Assembly (NCBI RefSeq): GCF_013363995.1
Contig: NZ_JABWGO010000001.1
Coordinates: forward strand, 496,001-560,000
Direction of reading: 5' to 3'
DNA length: 64,000 nt
From: Nonomuraea rhodomycinica
Lineage (GTDB): Bacteria > Actinomycetota > Actinomycetes > Streptosporangiales > Streptosporangiaceae
Shown: in pieces, positions 36,327-44,866 of the stretch
Numbering within the stretch: the first letter of the stretch is position 1
How the letters are laid out: each line of letters opens with the position of its first letter
Program-made: the position numbers and the translations under genes
Notes under the pieces: model-generated
Seen by the model: the letters and a program-made list of their open reading frames with translations, nothing else
What the model was told of the DNA's origin: nothing
Databases searched by the model: none

Positions 36327-36919
36327 GCGGTGAGCCCCCTCGCCAGCGCGTCGATGGTGGCGTCCAGCACCTGCTCGTAGTCGGCGCCGAACCGGTCGCG
36401 GTTGACGACGACGAGCCCGGCCGTGCGGACGACGCCCACGAGGATCTCGGGCGGCACGCCGGGAACGATCACGCCGTCGGCCTGGCCCTGGGCGAAGTAG
36501 CGGATCAGCGGCTGCACCAGGTGCGGGGTGACGCGGGCGATCTCCTCGGGCCCCACCCGGCGGGCGACCGCCGCCAGCTCGTCGGGGTGGGTGAGCAGGC
36601 GCCGGTAGAACGGATCGCCGGTCAGCACCTCGGTCGCCGCCCGCATGAGCGCGGCCAGCGCCTCGGTGCTGGGCGGCCGGCTCAGCGCCTCGGCCAGCCG
36701 CCTGCCGACGAGCGGCGCCCTGCGGATCATCACGTCCTTGTAGAGGGCCTCCTTCGAGTCGTAGAACGCGTAGAAGCTGCCCTTGGCGATGCCGGAGGGC
36801 GCGACGAGCTCCTCCAGCGACGTCTTCTTCAGCCCCTGGGTCGCGAAGAGCTGCTCCGCGGTGTCGAGGAGGGAGGCGGTGATGCGTTCCCTGTCCTCGG
36901 CGGTGAAGGCCACAGCCAT
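36323..36919 (-). CDS. TetR family regulator
   Basis: 198 residues from the ATG at 36919 (AGGTGG upstream). The N-terminal helix-turn-helix reads ITASLLDTAEQLFATQGLKKTSLEELVAPSGIAKGSFYAFYDSKEALYKDV. The C-terminal ligand domain is of the type with a conserved RRLLTHPDEL segment. It is first in a two-gene unit with the DUF6653 gene and is preceded by an 8-bp inverted repeat that should be its own operator. Confidence 0.9.
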   Translation of the reverse strand: MAVAFTAEDRERITASLLDTAEQLFATQGLKKTSLEELVAPSGIAKGSFYAFYDSKEALYKDVMIRRAPLVGRRLAEALSRPPSTEALAALMRAATEVLTGDPFYRRLLTHPDELAAVARRVGPEEIARVTPHLVQPLIRYFAQGQADGVIVPGVPPEILVGVVRTAGLVVVNRDRFGADYEQVLDATIDALARGLTA

Positions 36920-36928
36920 GCTGTCCAC

Positions 36929-36957
36929 CTATGACCGGATCGGATATTGGGTCATAG
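36929..36957. promoter_or_regulatory. TetR operator, CTATGACC-N13-GGTCATAG
   Basis: Perfect 8-bp arms at 36929-36936 and 36950-36957, 10 bases upstream of the TetR start. The spacer contains GATCGGATATT. Position and symmetry are those of an autoregulatory TetR site; it may also affect the divergent HesB-like gene at 37071. Confidence 0.65.
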
Positions 36958-37070
36958 CCTAACACCAGCTCGCCCCCCAGAACCCGAAAAATCATGTGAA
37001 AGGAGGGTTGAGGGCATGACATGCGGGCATGGCACGACATTCCTGCACGTCAACCACAAGGAGGGGCCTA

Positions 37071-37361
37071 GTGCTCACCCTGACAGAAAACGCTGCCCAG
37101 GCCATCCGCGACCTCACGGCGTCCACGCCCGAGCCGTCGCAGAGCGGCGTCCGCATCGCGTCGCAGGGGCAGGACACGGGCACGCTCACCCTTTCGCTGG
37201 CCAGCCAGCCGGAGCCGACCGACGCCGTCGTCGAGGAGCAGGGGGCGCGCGTCTATCTCGACCCGGTCGCGGCGACCGTGCTCGACGACAAGTCGCTGGA
37301 CGCGGGGGCCGACGAGAAGGGCGCCGTGTCGTTCCTGGTGACCGACCAGACCACCACCTGA
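37071..37361 (+). CDS. HesB/IscA-like protein lacking the cluster cysteines
   Basis: 96 residues from the GTG at 37071 (AAGGAGGGG upstream). The start MLTLTENAAQAIRDLTAST and the later GARVYLDPVAATVLDDKSLDA follow the A-type Fe-S carrier (HesB/IscA) fold, but the three conserved cysteines (C and CxC) are all absent; the protein has no Cys at all. It therefore cannot carry an Fe-S cluster in the normal way. Comparable Cys-less HesB-like proteins are known to me from other actinobacteria. Role unknown. Confidence 0.75.
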   Translation: MLTLTENAAQAIRDLTASTPEPSQSGVRIASQGQDTGTLTLSLASQPEPTDAVVEEQGARVYLDPVAATVLDDKSLDAGADEKGAVSFLVTDQTTT

Positions 37362-37369
37362 CCTCGCAC

Positions 37370-37428
37370 GGGTCCGGCCGCGCCCGGACCCGCCCACCGG
37401 CCCGGTACGTTCACCCGTACCGGGCCGG
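37370..37428. terminator. two stem-loops after the HesB-like gene
   Basis: GGGTCCGG (37370-37377) pairs with CCGGACCC (37384-37391). CCGGCCCGGTAC (37397-37408) pairs perfectly over 12 bp with GTACCGGGCCGG (37417-37428), loop 8. They lie between convergent genes ending at 37361 and 37513. Confidence 0.75.
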
Positions 37429-37437
37429 CGGCGTTCC

Positions 37438-37502
37438 GGGACCAGAAGCCGGAGACGTCCCGGGACCAGGAGCCCGAGACGTCCCGGGACCAGGAGCCCG
37501 AG
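37438..37502. repeat. three tandem 24-bp units after the esterase stop codon
   Basis: GGGACCAG recurs at 37438, 37462 and 37486, with shared unit GGGACCAGGAGCCCGAGACG and small changes. The array ends about 10 bases beyond the minus-strand stop at 37513. Confidence 0.7.
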
Positions 37503-37512
37503 GCGGACGGGG

Positions 37513-38493
37513 TCAGGCGCCGGAGAGGAGCTTGTGGACGTAGCGGAGCTGCTCCTCGCGCTGGAAGCCCTGGCCGCCCTCGTGCCCGTTCCACGCCCAG
37601 ACCGTGATCTCCTTGGGCCCCTGCCAGTGGTTGTAGGCGGCGAAGACCGTGGACGGCGGGCAGACGTCGTCCATCAGCGCCACCGAGTACAGGGCGGGGA
37701 CCTGGCCGCGGGCGGCGAAGTGCAGGCCGTCGAAGTAGCCCAGGGTGCGGAAGACCTGCTCCTCGTCGCCGCGGCGACTGGCGAGGAAGCGCACGATCTC
37801 CTGGTACGGGTCGCGGTCGGTGATCTCGACGGCCCGGCGGAAGTGGGTCAGGAACGGCACGTCGATGAGCGCCCCCGCGACCGACGGGCACAGGGCGGCC
37901 GTGGCCTGGGCGATGCCGCCGCCCTGGCTGCCGCCCGAGACGATGATCCGGTCCGCGTCCACGGCCGGGTGCGTGGCGGCCGCCTCGACGGCGCGCACGG
38001 CGTCGGTGAAGACCCGCCGGTAGTAGTACTCCTCCGGGTCGAGGATGCCCTTGGTCATCATGCCGGGGGCGTGCGGGTGCGTGGCGCCGTGGGGGTCGCC
38101 GGTGGCGCCCGGGTGCCCGACGCTGGCGCCGCCGTGGCCGCGGGTCTCCATGACGAACACCGCGTACCCGGCGGCCGGCCACATGAGGTGGTCGTGCGGG
38201 AAGCCGCGCCCGCCGCTGTAGCCGATGTAGTGCATCACGCAGGGAAGCGGGCCCTCCGCGTCGCGCGGGGTGATGAACCAGCCGCTGATCCGGTGGCCGC
38301 CCCAGCCGGCGAACGACACGTCGTACACGTCCACGGAGGCGAACGGCAGGTCGTAGCGCGTGAACTCCGGCGCGAGGTCGAAGCCGCGGGCCTCCTCCAG
38401 CGTGCGCGTCCAGAAGTCCGCGAAGTCGGCGGGCTCGTCGCGCTCGGGGCGATACGTGCGGAGCTGCTCAAGCGGCAGGTCGAACAGGGCCAC
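37513..38493 (-). CDS. acetyl xylan esterase / cephalosporin deacetylase family hydrolase
   Basis: 326 residues from the GTG at 38493 (TTGGAG upstream), the usual size of the AXE1/CAH family. Start ALFDLPLEQLRTYRP, then FADFWTRTLEEA, the ISGWFITPRD and MHYIGYSGGRGFPHDHLMWP segments, METRGHGGA, and the nucleophile in IIVSGGSQGGGIA; the acid and His are in DDVCPP and GHEGG. These alpha/beta hydrolases deacetylate acetylated xylo-oligosaccharides and sometimes cephalosporins. No signal peptide, so the substrate is intracellular. An AGCGCT-containing motif upstream (38555-38566, GTAAGCGCTATC) could be a LacI-type site, but the evidence is thin. Confidence 0.87.
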   Translation of the reverse strand: MALFDLPLEQLRTYRPERDEPADFADFWTRTLEEARGFDLAPEFTRYDLPFASVDVYDVSFAGWGGHRISGWFITPRDAEGPLPCVMHYIGYSGGRGFPHDHLMWPAAGYAVFVMETRGHGGASVGHPGATGDPHGATHPHAPGMMTKGILDPEEYYYRRVFTDAVRAVEAAATHPAVDADRIIVSGGSQGGGIAQATAALCPSVAGALIDVPFLTHFRRAVEITDRDPYQEIVRFLASRRGDEEQVFRTLGYFDGLHFAARGQVPALYSVALMDDVCPPSTVFAAYNHWQGPKEITVWAWNGHEGGQGFQREEQLRYVHKLLSGA

Positions 38494-38616
38494 GAAGATC
38501 TCCAACCTGGGGACCAGGGAACAGGGGCGAGGCCATTTCACCGCATCCGGCCAGGTAAGCGCTATCCCGGAGGCGGGAAAAGCGTTCCCGAGCCCTTCCC
38601 GGGTAGGTGCGACGGA

Positions 38617-38892
38617 ATGAACGATCACCTGGTCAAGATCGCGCACCCCCGCCTCCACCCCGGCCTGGCCATGGAGGCGCCGGTCGACCCGAGCGACTTC
38701 CTGCTGCTGTTCACCGACGACACCGAGGCGCGGGCGCGGCTCGTGCGCGACGACACGGAACGGCCGGTGCTGCGGGTCGGCGCCCGGATGCGGCTGGACG
38801 GGACGGTGGTCGACGAGGAGCTCTGGACGGTGCGCGAGCTGGTGCGGCGGCCGGGCCTGACCGTCATCCGGCTGGGCGACGCCCTGACGTGA
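38617..38892 (+). CDS. small hypothetical protein
   Basis: 91 residues starting MNDHLVKIAHPRLHPGLAMEAP, divergent from the esterase gene. No Cys, no membrane segment. The body looks beta-rich: DFLLLFTDDTEARARLV, RPVLRVGARMRLDGTVVDEELW, TVRELVRRPGLTVIRLGDA. There is no clear ribosome site. The C-terminal codons and stop are copied in a downstream repeat array. I recognise no family. Confidence 0.55.
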   Translation: MNDHLVKIAHPRLHPGLAMEAPVDPSDFLLLFTDDTEARARLVRDDTERPVLRVGARMRLDGTVVDEELWTVRELVRRPGLTVIRLGDALT

Positions 38893-38975
38893 TCCGGCGC
38901 CAGGCCGCCGGCGCCCTGACCTGACCCGGCGCCAGGCCCCCGGCGCCCTGCATGACCCCGGCGCCAGCCCTCCGG
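38884..38975. repeat. three tandem ~31-bp units seeded on a stop codon
   Basis: TGA at 38890 (the real stop), 38922 and 38953 lie in equivalent places of repeated units built on CGGCGCCAGGCC. The units stretch from the end of the small plus-strand gene to the stop of the minus-strand ohr gene. Confidence 0.75.
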
Positions 38976-38984
38976 CGTCCCGGG

Positions 38985-39398
<414 letters not shown>

Positions 39399-39422
39399 GG
39401 CTGCGCTCCTTTTCGGTTGAGG

Positions 39423-39450
39423 ACAACTCGATTGTGCACAATTGAATTGA
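39423..39450. promoter_or_regulatory. two OhrR-type operator boxes
   Basis: ACAACTCGATTGT (39423-39435) and ACAATTGAATTGA (39438-39450) both resemble the OhrR site TACAATTNAATTGTA, with centres 15 bp apart. A perfect palindrome ATTGTGCACAAT (39431-39442) joins them. They lie in the 80-bp space between the divergent ohr and ohrR starts. Confidence 0.7.
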
Positions 39451-39478
39451 TGCCAGTCAAATCGGATAGCATGGGGGC

Positions 39479-39919
39479 ATGAACGCCCTCCGCCTCGACG
39501 ACCAGGTGTGCTTCGCCGTGCACGCCGCCTCACGCGCCCTCGACGCGGTCTACCGGCGCGAGCTGGCGGCGCTCGGGCTGACCTACCCGCAGTACCTCGT
39601 GATGCTGGTGCTGTGGGAGCGGGGCCAGGTGTCGGTCAAGGACCTCGGCGTCGCGCTGCGGCTCGACTCCGGCACGCTGTCGCCGCTGCTCAAGCGCCTG
39701 GAGGCGGCCGGGCTCGTGCGCCGCGAGCGCGACCCGGGCGACGAGCGATCGGTGCTGGTACGGCTGACGCCGGAGGGGGCGCTGCTGCGGGAGCGGGCCG
39801 AGCCGCTGCCCCGGCGCATCATGGAGGCGTCCGGGATGGGGCCGGAGGAGCTGGCCGACCTGCACCGGACCCTGGGCCGCCTGACCCGCTCCCTCACCGA
39901 GTCGGCCACCCGCCCCTGA
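39479..39919 (+). CDS. ohrR: MarR family peroxide-sensing repressor
   Basis: 146 residues. The sensing Cys is in LDDQVCFAVHAASRA (residue 11), as in OhrR. The winged helix is recognisable in LTYPQYLVMLVLWERGQVSVKDLGVALRLDSGTLSPLLKRLEAAGLVRRERDPGDERSVLVRLTPEG (written here only to locate it: about 34-100). Only one N-terminal Cys is visible, so it is of the one-Cys type or uses a low-molecular thiol. It should repress ohr and itself. The 3' end of the gene, including the stop, is repeated eight times downstream. Confidence 0.93.
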   Translation: MNALRLDDQVCFAVHAASRALDAVYRRELAALGLTYPQYLVMLVLWERGQVSVKDLGVALRLDSGTLSPLLKRLEAAGLVRRERDPGDERSVLVRLTPEGALLRERAEPLPRRIMEASGMGPEELADLHRTLGRLTRSLTESATRP

Positions 39920-40172
39920 CCCGCTGCTCTCTCACGGCGTCGGCCATCCGCCCCCTGACCCGCTTCCTCAGGGAGCCGCCCACCCATCCCTGACCCGCTT
40001 CCTCACGGAGCCGCCCACCCATCCCTGACCCGCTTCCTCACGGAGCCGCCCACCCATCCCTGACCCGCTCGCCCGCCGGAGTCGGCCACCCATCCCTGAC
40101 CCGCTCGCCCGCCAGAGTCGGCCACCCGCTCCCTGACCCGCTCGCCCGCCCGAGTCGGCCATCCGTCCCTGA
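39905..40172. repeat. eight tandem 35-39-bp units seeded on the ohrR stop codon
   Basis: The end of ohrR, GTCGGCCACCCGCCCCTGAC, recurs with variation. CCTGACC is found with TGA at 39917 (true stop), 39956, 39991, 40026, 40061, 40097, 40134 and 40170; spacings are 39, 35, 35, 35, 36, 37 and 36. The three middle units are almost identical (CTTCCTCACGGAGCCGCCCA); the outer ones share GAGTCGGCCA. The array fills the gap to the next convergent gene. Confidence 0.9.
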
Positions 40173-40195
40173 CCGGCACGCGATCAGAGGGGCGG

Positions 40196-43100
40196 TCAGC
40201 GGGTGTCCGGCCTGGTGGAGGGGGCGGCGCAGTGGCCCGCCTTGACCCCGGACACCTTCCAGCCGGCGTCCGGGAACGGCGACATGAAGTGCGTCAGCAG
40301 GTCCACCGCGTAGTCCGGCACCTGGCCGCCCGGGTCGAGCAGCGACACCATCTGCGGCCCGTCCGCGCCGCGCAGCGTGATGGAGTCGCCCTCGCGCCCT
40401 GCCGCGAACCCCGGCCGGGCGTCCACCGTCAGGCACGCCAGCCGCACCCCGGCGGCGCTGATCGACTGCCGGGCGCCGATGCGCCGCATCCGCTGGTCGT
40501 AGCGGCGCAGCGCCAGGGAGGTGGCGCGGCCCAGCCGCACCGAGTCGTGGAAGACGTCGGCGCCGACCTTGCGGCTCAGCCGCACGTCCAGCCGTACGTC
40601 GGGCCGCAGGTCCACGCCCTTGGCCGCGATGTCCAGCCGGTCGTATGCGCCCTCGAAGCCCGGCGCGAGGTAACCGGCCGCGGCCGGCGCCTTCAGCCCG
40701 AACGGCACCCTGCCCGGCCGCACCCGCAGCCACGACACGCGGCGCGCCGCGATCGAGACGTCCTCGACCGCGCTGCGCTCCAGCCCGAACTCGCCGCTGA
40801 CCCGGTAGGACAGGAAGCCGGTCGTGTACGGGACGTCCTTGGCGACGGCGAGGCGCTGGCGGGCGACCGGGTCGATGGTCAGCCCGGCGCGCACCGCGAG
40901 CCGTCCGGTGGGCACGGGCCTGGACATGAGGTCGGCGCCCTGACCGCCGGGCCCGGGGCGGATGGTGGTGTCGGCGGCCAGGTCGGTGACGGAGAGCGCC
41001 ACGCCGCCGAGCCGCCCGCTCGGGTCAACGAGCCCGCCCTCCACGGCCAGCCGCCCGTCGAGGCCGTTCAACTCCTTGCCCGCGGCACGGCCCGTCTTCC
41101 CGACCGCGTCCTGTCCTGTCCCGCCCCCGGGGGCGGGGACGGCCTTGTAGGTCAGGGCGGGGACGCGCAGGGCGCCGCCGGACGCGTCGGTGTCCAGCCC
41201 GAAGACGGCCGGAACGTCGCCCAGCTCCAGCTCGCCGCTGCCCGCCCCCGGCACGGTGACCGCCGCGCTGAGCCTCCTGACCGGCGCGGAGTCGGTGACC
41301 CGGACGCGGGTGCGCGCCCCGTACGTGCCCTGGACGTCCAGCGCCGCGGGCACCGGGTCGACCGCCAGCCGCCCGCGCACGCCGCCCGCCTCGGCGTGGA
41401 CGGTGAGCGACCCCAGCGTCACGGCCGGACGCACCCGGTACGCGGCGCGTACGACGCCGTGCCCGCCCACCTCGAACGGCCCGATCGCCATGCTCGTCAC
41501 GGTGCGCGGCAGGCCGGTGAGCGTGGCGCGCGCCTGCACCGGGACGGGCGCGAGGACGGAGCTGGCGAGGTAGACGTCGAGGCCGCCGCCCCGCGGCCGG
41601 AAGCCGTCGAACGTGACCGCCCTCCGCGCCGGGTCCAGGGTGACGCGATCCGGCAGCCCGTTCAGGTCCACGTACGCCTGGACGCCGAAGCAGCCGCGCC
41701 CGGCGACGCAGAACGCCCCCTCCTGGCAGCCGGGCGTTCCGGGGTCGCAACGGCCGTCGACCAGCGAGACGCCGCCGCTCACGGCGGGGGCGGCGGCCAT
41801 GCCGCGCAGAGCGCCCGCCTTGCCCGCCCAGGCCCGCGCCCGCAGGTCCAGCCCGGCGCCGGCGCCCTCCTTCGTCCGCGCGCCCTTCCCCGTGCGCGTG
41901 CCTGTCCCCGTGCCTGTCCCCGTGGCCTTTCCTGCCCCCGTGCCCGTGCCCGTTTCGGCGCCGCCGGTGTTGTCGCGGGAGTCGGCCGGGCCGCCGGTGT
42001 AGGTGATCACCCCGTTCGCGGACGTGACGGACAGCCGTCCCGGCAGGGGGCCGACGTGTCCCAGCAGCCCGAACCGCAGGTCGCCCCGCGTGACGTCGGC
42101 GTCGAGCGCCAGCCGCTGCCGCGCCGCCCCCAGCCCGGCCGTGAAGCCCGCCTCCTCCGGGGTGAAGTCCACGCTCCTCAGGCCCGTGACGCGCACGCTC
42201 GCGTCCAGGTCGCCGGTGGCCTCGTCGTAGTGGGCCGCCAGGTGCGGTCCCGTGGGCACGCGGACGCCGTCGTGGTTGGCGAAGGCCAGCTCCGCCGACC
42301 CCACCGGCCCCGACAGGCCACGGAACCGGTACGCCCCGGGAGCCCAGGAGGCGTCGAAGCCGGCCGGCACGCCGGTGACGCGGGCGGAGGCCCTGACGTA
42401 CCGGCCGTCCACCTGGGCGCGCGCCAGCGCCGCGACGGAGGCTACGGGCCGGTCGGACGTCCAGGTGAGGGTGCGGTCCGCGGTGTCGGCCACCAGCCGC
42501 ACGCGCCGCCCCGCGCCCGAGATCTCCGCCCGCACGTCGTCGCCCTTGCCGCCGTCGCTCACGGCCCCGGAGGCGGGGGCGGCGGCTCCCTTCGAGGCGT
42601 CGGCCCCGGATGTCCCGGGGGCGGCCGGTCCTCTGGCGGCGTACAACAGGACCCGGGGCAGCAGGGAGCTCCCCGTGACCTCGACCTCGGACCTCTCCCC
42701 CAGCGTCCACGACGCCGCCACCTCTCCGCGCATCCCGAACACGGTGGCGTCGAGGGTCGGGCCCTGCTTCAGGTCCGTGTACGCGACCCGGGCCTCGCGG
42801 ATCACGCCCGTCCCCCGGTAGACGGCCTTGCGGGCGGCCGGTGCGAGGGTCACGTCCACGTCGCCGGGGGTGTTGGACAGCTCCATGCGGGCCAGGCGTG
42901 TGCCGTCGAGGCTCGCCGCGGCGACGAACGACCGTCCCGGGGCGCCCTTCAGGCTGGCGCGGGGCGTGGCCCCGTACGTCACGTCGAGCCCGGACACCCC
43001 GGTCAGCAGCGCCGAGACGCCCAGCGCGGCCCCGTTCTTGATCATGGTGACGTGACCGCCGCGCGGGCTGGAGACCGCGCCGCCGCCCCGCTGGAGCACC

Positions 43101-44731
43101 ACGGCGAGCCTGCCGATCGCCGAAGCCGACGTCTCGGTGACCCGGCGCGCGGCCGGGTCGGTCTCCAGGCGCACCTTGGCCGGCAGCCCGGCCAGCTCGG
43201 CCCGCAGCACGGTCTCGGCGGCGTCCCGGTCGAAGCAGACCAGCTCGGCCGAGCCCGCCCGGCCCCCGCCGGACGTCACCTCCAGCGTGTGGCGTCCCTG
43301 GTCGGTGTCGTACGAGGCCGACAGCGCCCGCGGGACGTCGCGCAGCTCCGCGCTCATCGCCCGGGAGAGGCGGCCGTCGCGGTAGGAGTAGCTGCGCAGC
43401 TCGGCCCGCCCGGCCGGGCTCGACCCGGAGAAGCGCAGCCGGGCGGCCCCGTCACGCCGGGCCAGCTCGACCCGGGCGCGGGTCGGCATGCGGTCGAGCA
43501 CCGCGCGGACGTACCTGCCGCCGTCCACGGCCACGGCGTCCACCCGGGCGGGGGCGGACGCGGAGACCTCCAGCGCGGGAGTGCCGAGCGCGGCGTCCAC
43601 GGTGAGGCGGCCGGTCGCGGGCGTCTGGGTGAGGCTCACCGCGGTACGACCGGTGAGACCGGCGATGACGGCCGCGGACGCGCCCGGGTCCGTCCGCCTG
43701 ACCTCGGCCCGTACCTGCTTGCCGGACAGGTCCACCGTGAACGTCCCGCGGTCGGCCGCCGACAGGGACGCCCCCTTCCGGAGCCCGTCGAACCCGACCG
43801 AGACGCGCCCGTCGTACTCCGCCCACACGCGCGCCCTCAGCTTCCCCGCCTTCCCCGCCGTCCCTGCCTTCTCCGGTGCGCCGGGGAGCCGCCGCACGGC
43901 GAACGCGAGCCCCACGGCGCCCTCCTGAGGACGGGCGGCGGGCACCAGGTCGGCGGCCAGGTCGGGGAGGCCGTCGCCGGTCACGTCGGCCGCCACGGGC
44001 ACCGCCACGGGCCGGACGGCCGAGCAGGAGACCGGCACCTCGGCGCTCTCCACGCACAGCCGATACGTCAACCCGGGCGTCGCCTCGGCCGCAGAGCCGG
44101 CTCCTCCCGTTCCGCTTCCCACCGCGCCGCCTCCCCCTCCGCCGAGCGCCCCCGTGAGGGTGTCGGCGAGGGCGCGGGACAGGGCGGCCGGCGGGCTCTT
44201 CAGCGTCAGGGGACGGGCGTCCTTCGTGTCGGGGAGCACGGACCGCACGTCGGGGCCCTTGGCTCCGACCAGCCGGGACGCCTCACGCTCGACCTCGCTC
44301 ACCAGCCGCGAACCCGCCGGAACGGTGATCTCCGGCGCGGCGGGGCCGTCGGGCCGGCCTCCGGCCTGGCGGAGGGCGGGCGAGGGCTCCATGGGGACGT
44401 TCACGGTGGCGGGAGCGGGCCGGCGGACGGACGGCACCGCCCGCACCTTCGCCCCGGCGACCGCGGCGGAGGCGGAGGCGGAGGAACGCGCCGTCGGGGC
44501 GCCGAAGGCGGCGGAGGCGGCGGAATGTCCCGTCCGGGCGGCGCCGGAGACTTGCGCCGCCCGGACGGTACCCCGCATCGGGTGGGGCGCCGCGCCATCC
44601 ATCGCCGCCGCGCCCGCCGGCCCCGCGGCCGACGCGGGTTCCGCCGCTGGGGAACCCGCCGTCAGTACGGCACCGGCCAAGGACGCGGAGGCGAGCACGC
44701 GCGCGAACGCGTGCCGTGGATACCGCGACAT
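40196..44731 (-). CDS. large secreted protein of unknown function with degenerate repeats
   Basis: 1511 residues. An N-terminal signal peptide (to about residue 36, ending ASA) is followed by a long Ala/Pro-rich linker. Most of the rest is a succession of diverged beta-rich units of about 60-110 residues, each with a pattern like G(L/V)P-x-x-(V/F)-x4-D followed by G-x-(L/A)-x-(V/L); examples are ELAGLPAKVRLETDPAARR, VTGVPAGFDASWAPGA and LTGLPRTVTSMAIGP. About residues 920-960 are a Thr/Gly/Lys low-complexity spacer (41870-41965). After it comes a four-Cys knot (CDPGTPGCQEGAFCVAGRGC). No enzyme motif. I do not recognise the family; an extracellular matrix, adhesin or lipid-binding scaffold is a guess. 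Confidence 0.72.
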   Translation of the reverse strand: MSRYPRHAFARVLASASLAGAVLTAGSPAAEPASAAGPAGAAAMDGAAPHPMRGTVRAAQVSGAARTGHSAASAAFGAPTARSSASASAAVAGAKVRAVPSVRRPAPATVNVPMEPSPALRQAGGRPDGPAAPEITVPAGSRLVSEVEREASRLVGAKGPDVRSVLPDTKDARPLTLKSPPAALSRALADTLTGALGGGGGGAVGSGTGGAGSAAEATPGLTYRLCVESAEVPVSCSAVRPVAVPVAADVTGDGLPDLAADLVPAARPQEGAVGLAFAVRRLPGAPEKAGTAGKAGKLRARVWAEYDGRVSVGFDGLRKGASLSAADRGTFTVDLSGKQVRAEVRRTDPGASAAVIAGLTGRTAVSLTQTPATGRLTVDAALGTPALEVSASAPARVDAVAVDGGRYVRAVLDRMPTRARVELARRDGAARLRFSGSSPAGRAELRSYSYRDGRLSRAMSAELRDVPRALSASYDTDQGRHTLEVTSGGGRAGSAELVCFDRDAAETVLRAELAGLPAKVRLETDPAARRVTETSASAIGRLAVVLQRGGGAVSSPRGGHVTMIKNGAALGVSALLTGVSGLDVTYGATPRASLKGAPGRSFVAAASLDGTRLARMELSNTPGDVDVTLAPAARKAVYRGTGVIREARVAYTDLKQGPTLDATVFGMRGEVAASWTLGERSEVEVTGSSLLPRVLLYAARGPAAPGTSGADASKGAAAPASGAVSDGGKGDDVRAEISGAGRRVRLVADTADRTLTWTSDRPVASVAALARAQVDGRYVRASARVTGVPAGFDASWAPGAYRFRGLSGPVGSAELAFANHDGVRVPTGPHLAAHYDEATGDLDASVRVTGLRSVDFTPEEAGFTAGLGAARQRLALDADVTRGDLRFGLLGHVGPLPGRLSVTSANGVITYTGGPADSRDNTGGAETGTGTGAGKATGTGTGTGTRTGKGARTKEGAGAGLDLRARAWAGKAGALRGMAAAPAVSGGVSLVDGRCDPGTPGCQEGAFCVAGRGCFGVQAYVDLNGLPDRVTLDPARRAVTFDGFRPRGGGLDVYLASSVLAPVPVQARATLTGLPRTVTSMAIGPFEVGGHGVVRAAYRVRPAVTLGSLTVHAEAGGVRGRLAVDPVPAALDVQGTYGARTRVRVTDSAPVRRLSAAVTVPGAGSGELELGDVPAVFGLDTDASGGALRVPALTYKAVPAPGGGTGQDAVGKTGRAAGKELNGLDGRLAVEGGLVDPSGRLGGVALSVTDLAADTTIRPGPGGQGADLMSRPVPTGRLAVRAGLTIDPVARQRLAVAKDVPYTTGFLSYRVSGEFGLERSAVEDVSIAARRVSWLRVRPGRVPFGLKAPAAAGYLAPGFEGAYDRLDIAAKGVDLRPDVRLDVRLSRKVGADVFHDSVRLGRATSLALRRYDQRMRRIGARQSISAAGVRLACLTVDARPGFAAGREGDSITLRGADGPQMVSLLDPGGQVPDYAVDLLTHFMSPFPDAGWKVSGVKAGHCAAPSTRPDTR

Positions 44732-44866
44732 CTAACGCTTACCCCCGAAGCGGTCTCAATCATCACATCTCTAACAAGAGTTACGACCCGACCACATTCC
44801 CTCACTAGTCGTCAATTCGGATCCGACATGGGGCTCCAGGTAGTGATCATGAATGCGGGTGGCGGG

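Noticed and set aside
38555..38566. GTAAGCGCTATC as a LacI/CRE-type operator upstream of the esterase gene
   Set aside because: Only the 6-bp core AGCGCT is symmetric; too short to call, although an acetyl xylan esterase would be a sensible target.
39905..40172. CRISPR array
   Set aside because: Units are contiguous tandem copies without unique spacers of constant length, and no cas gene is near.
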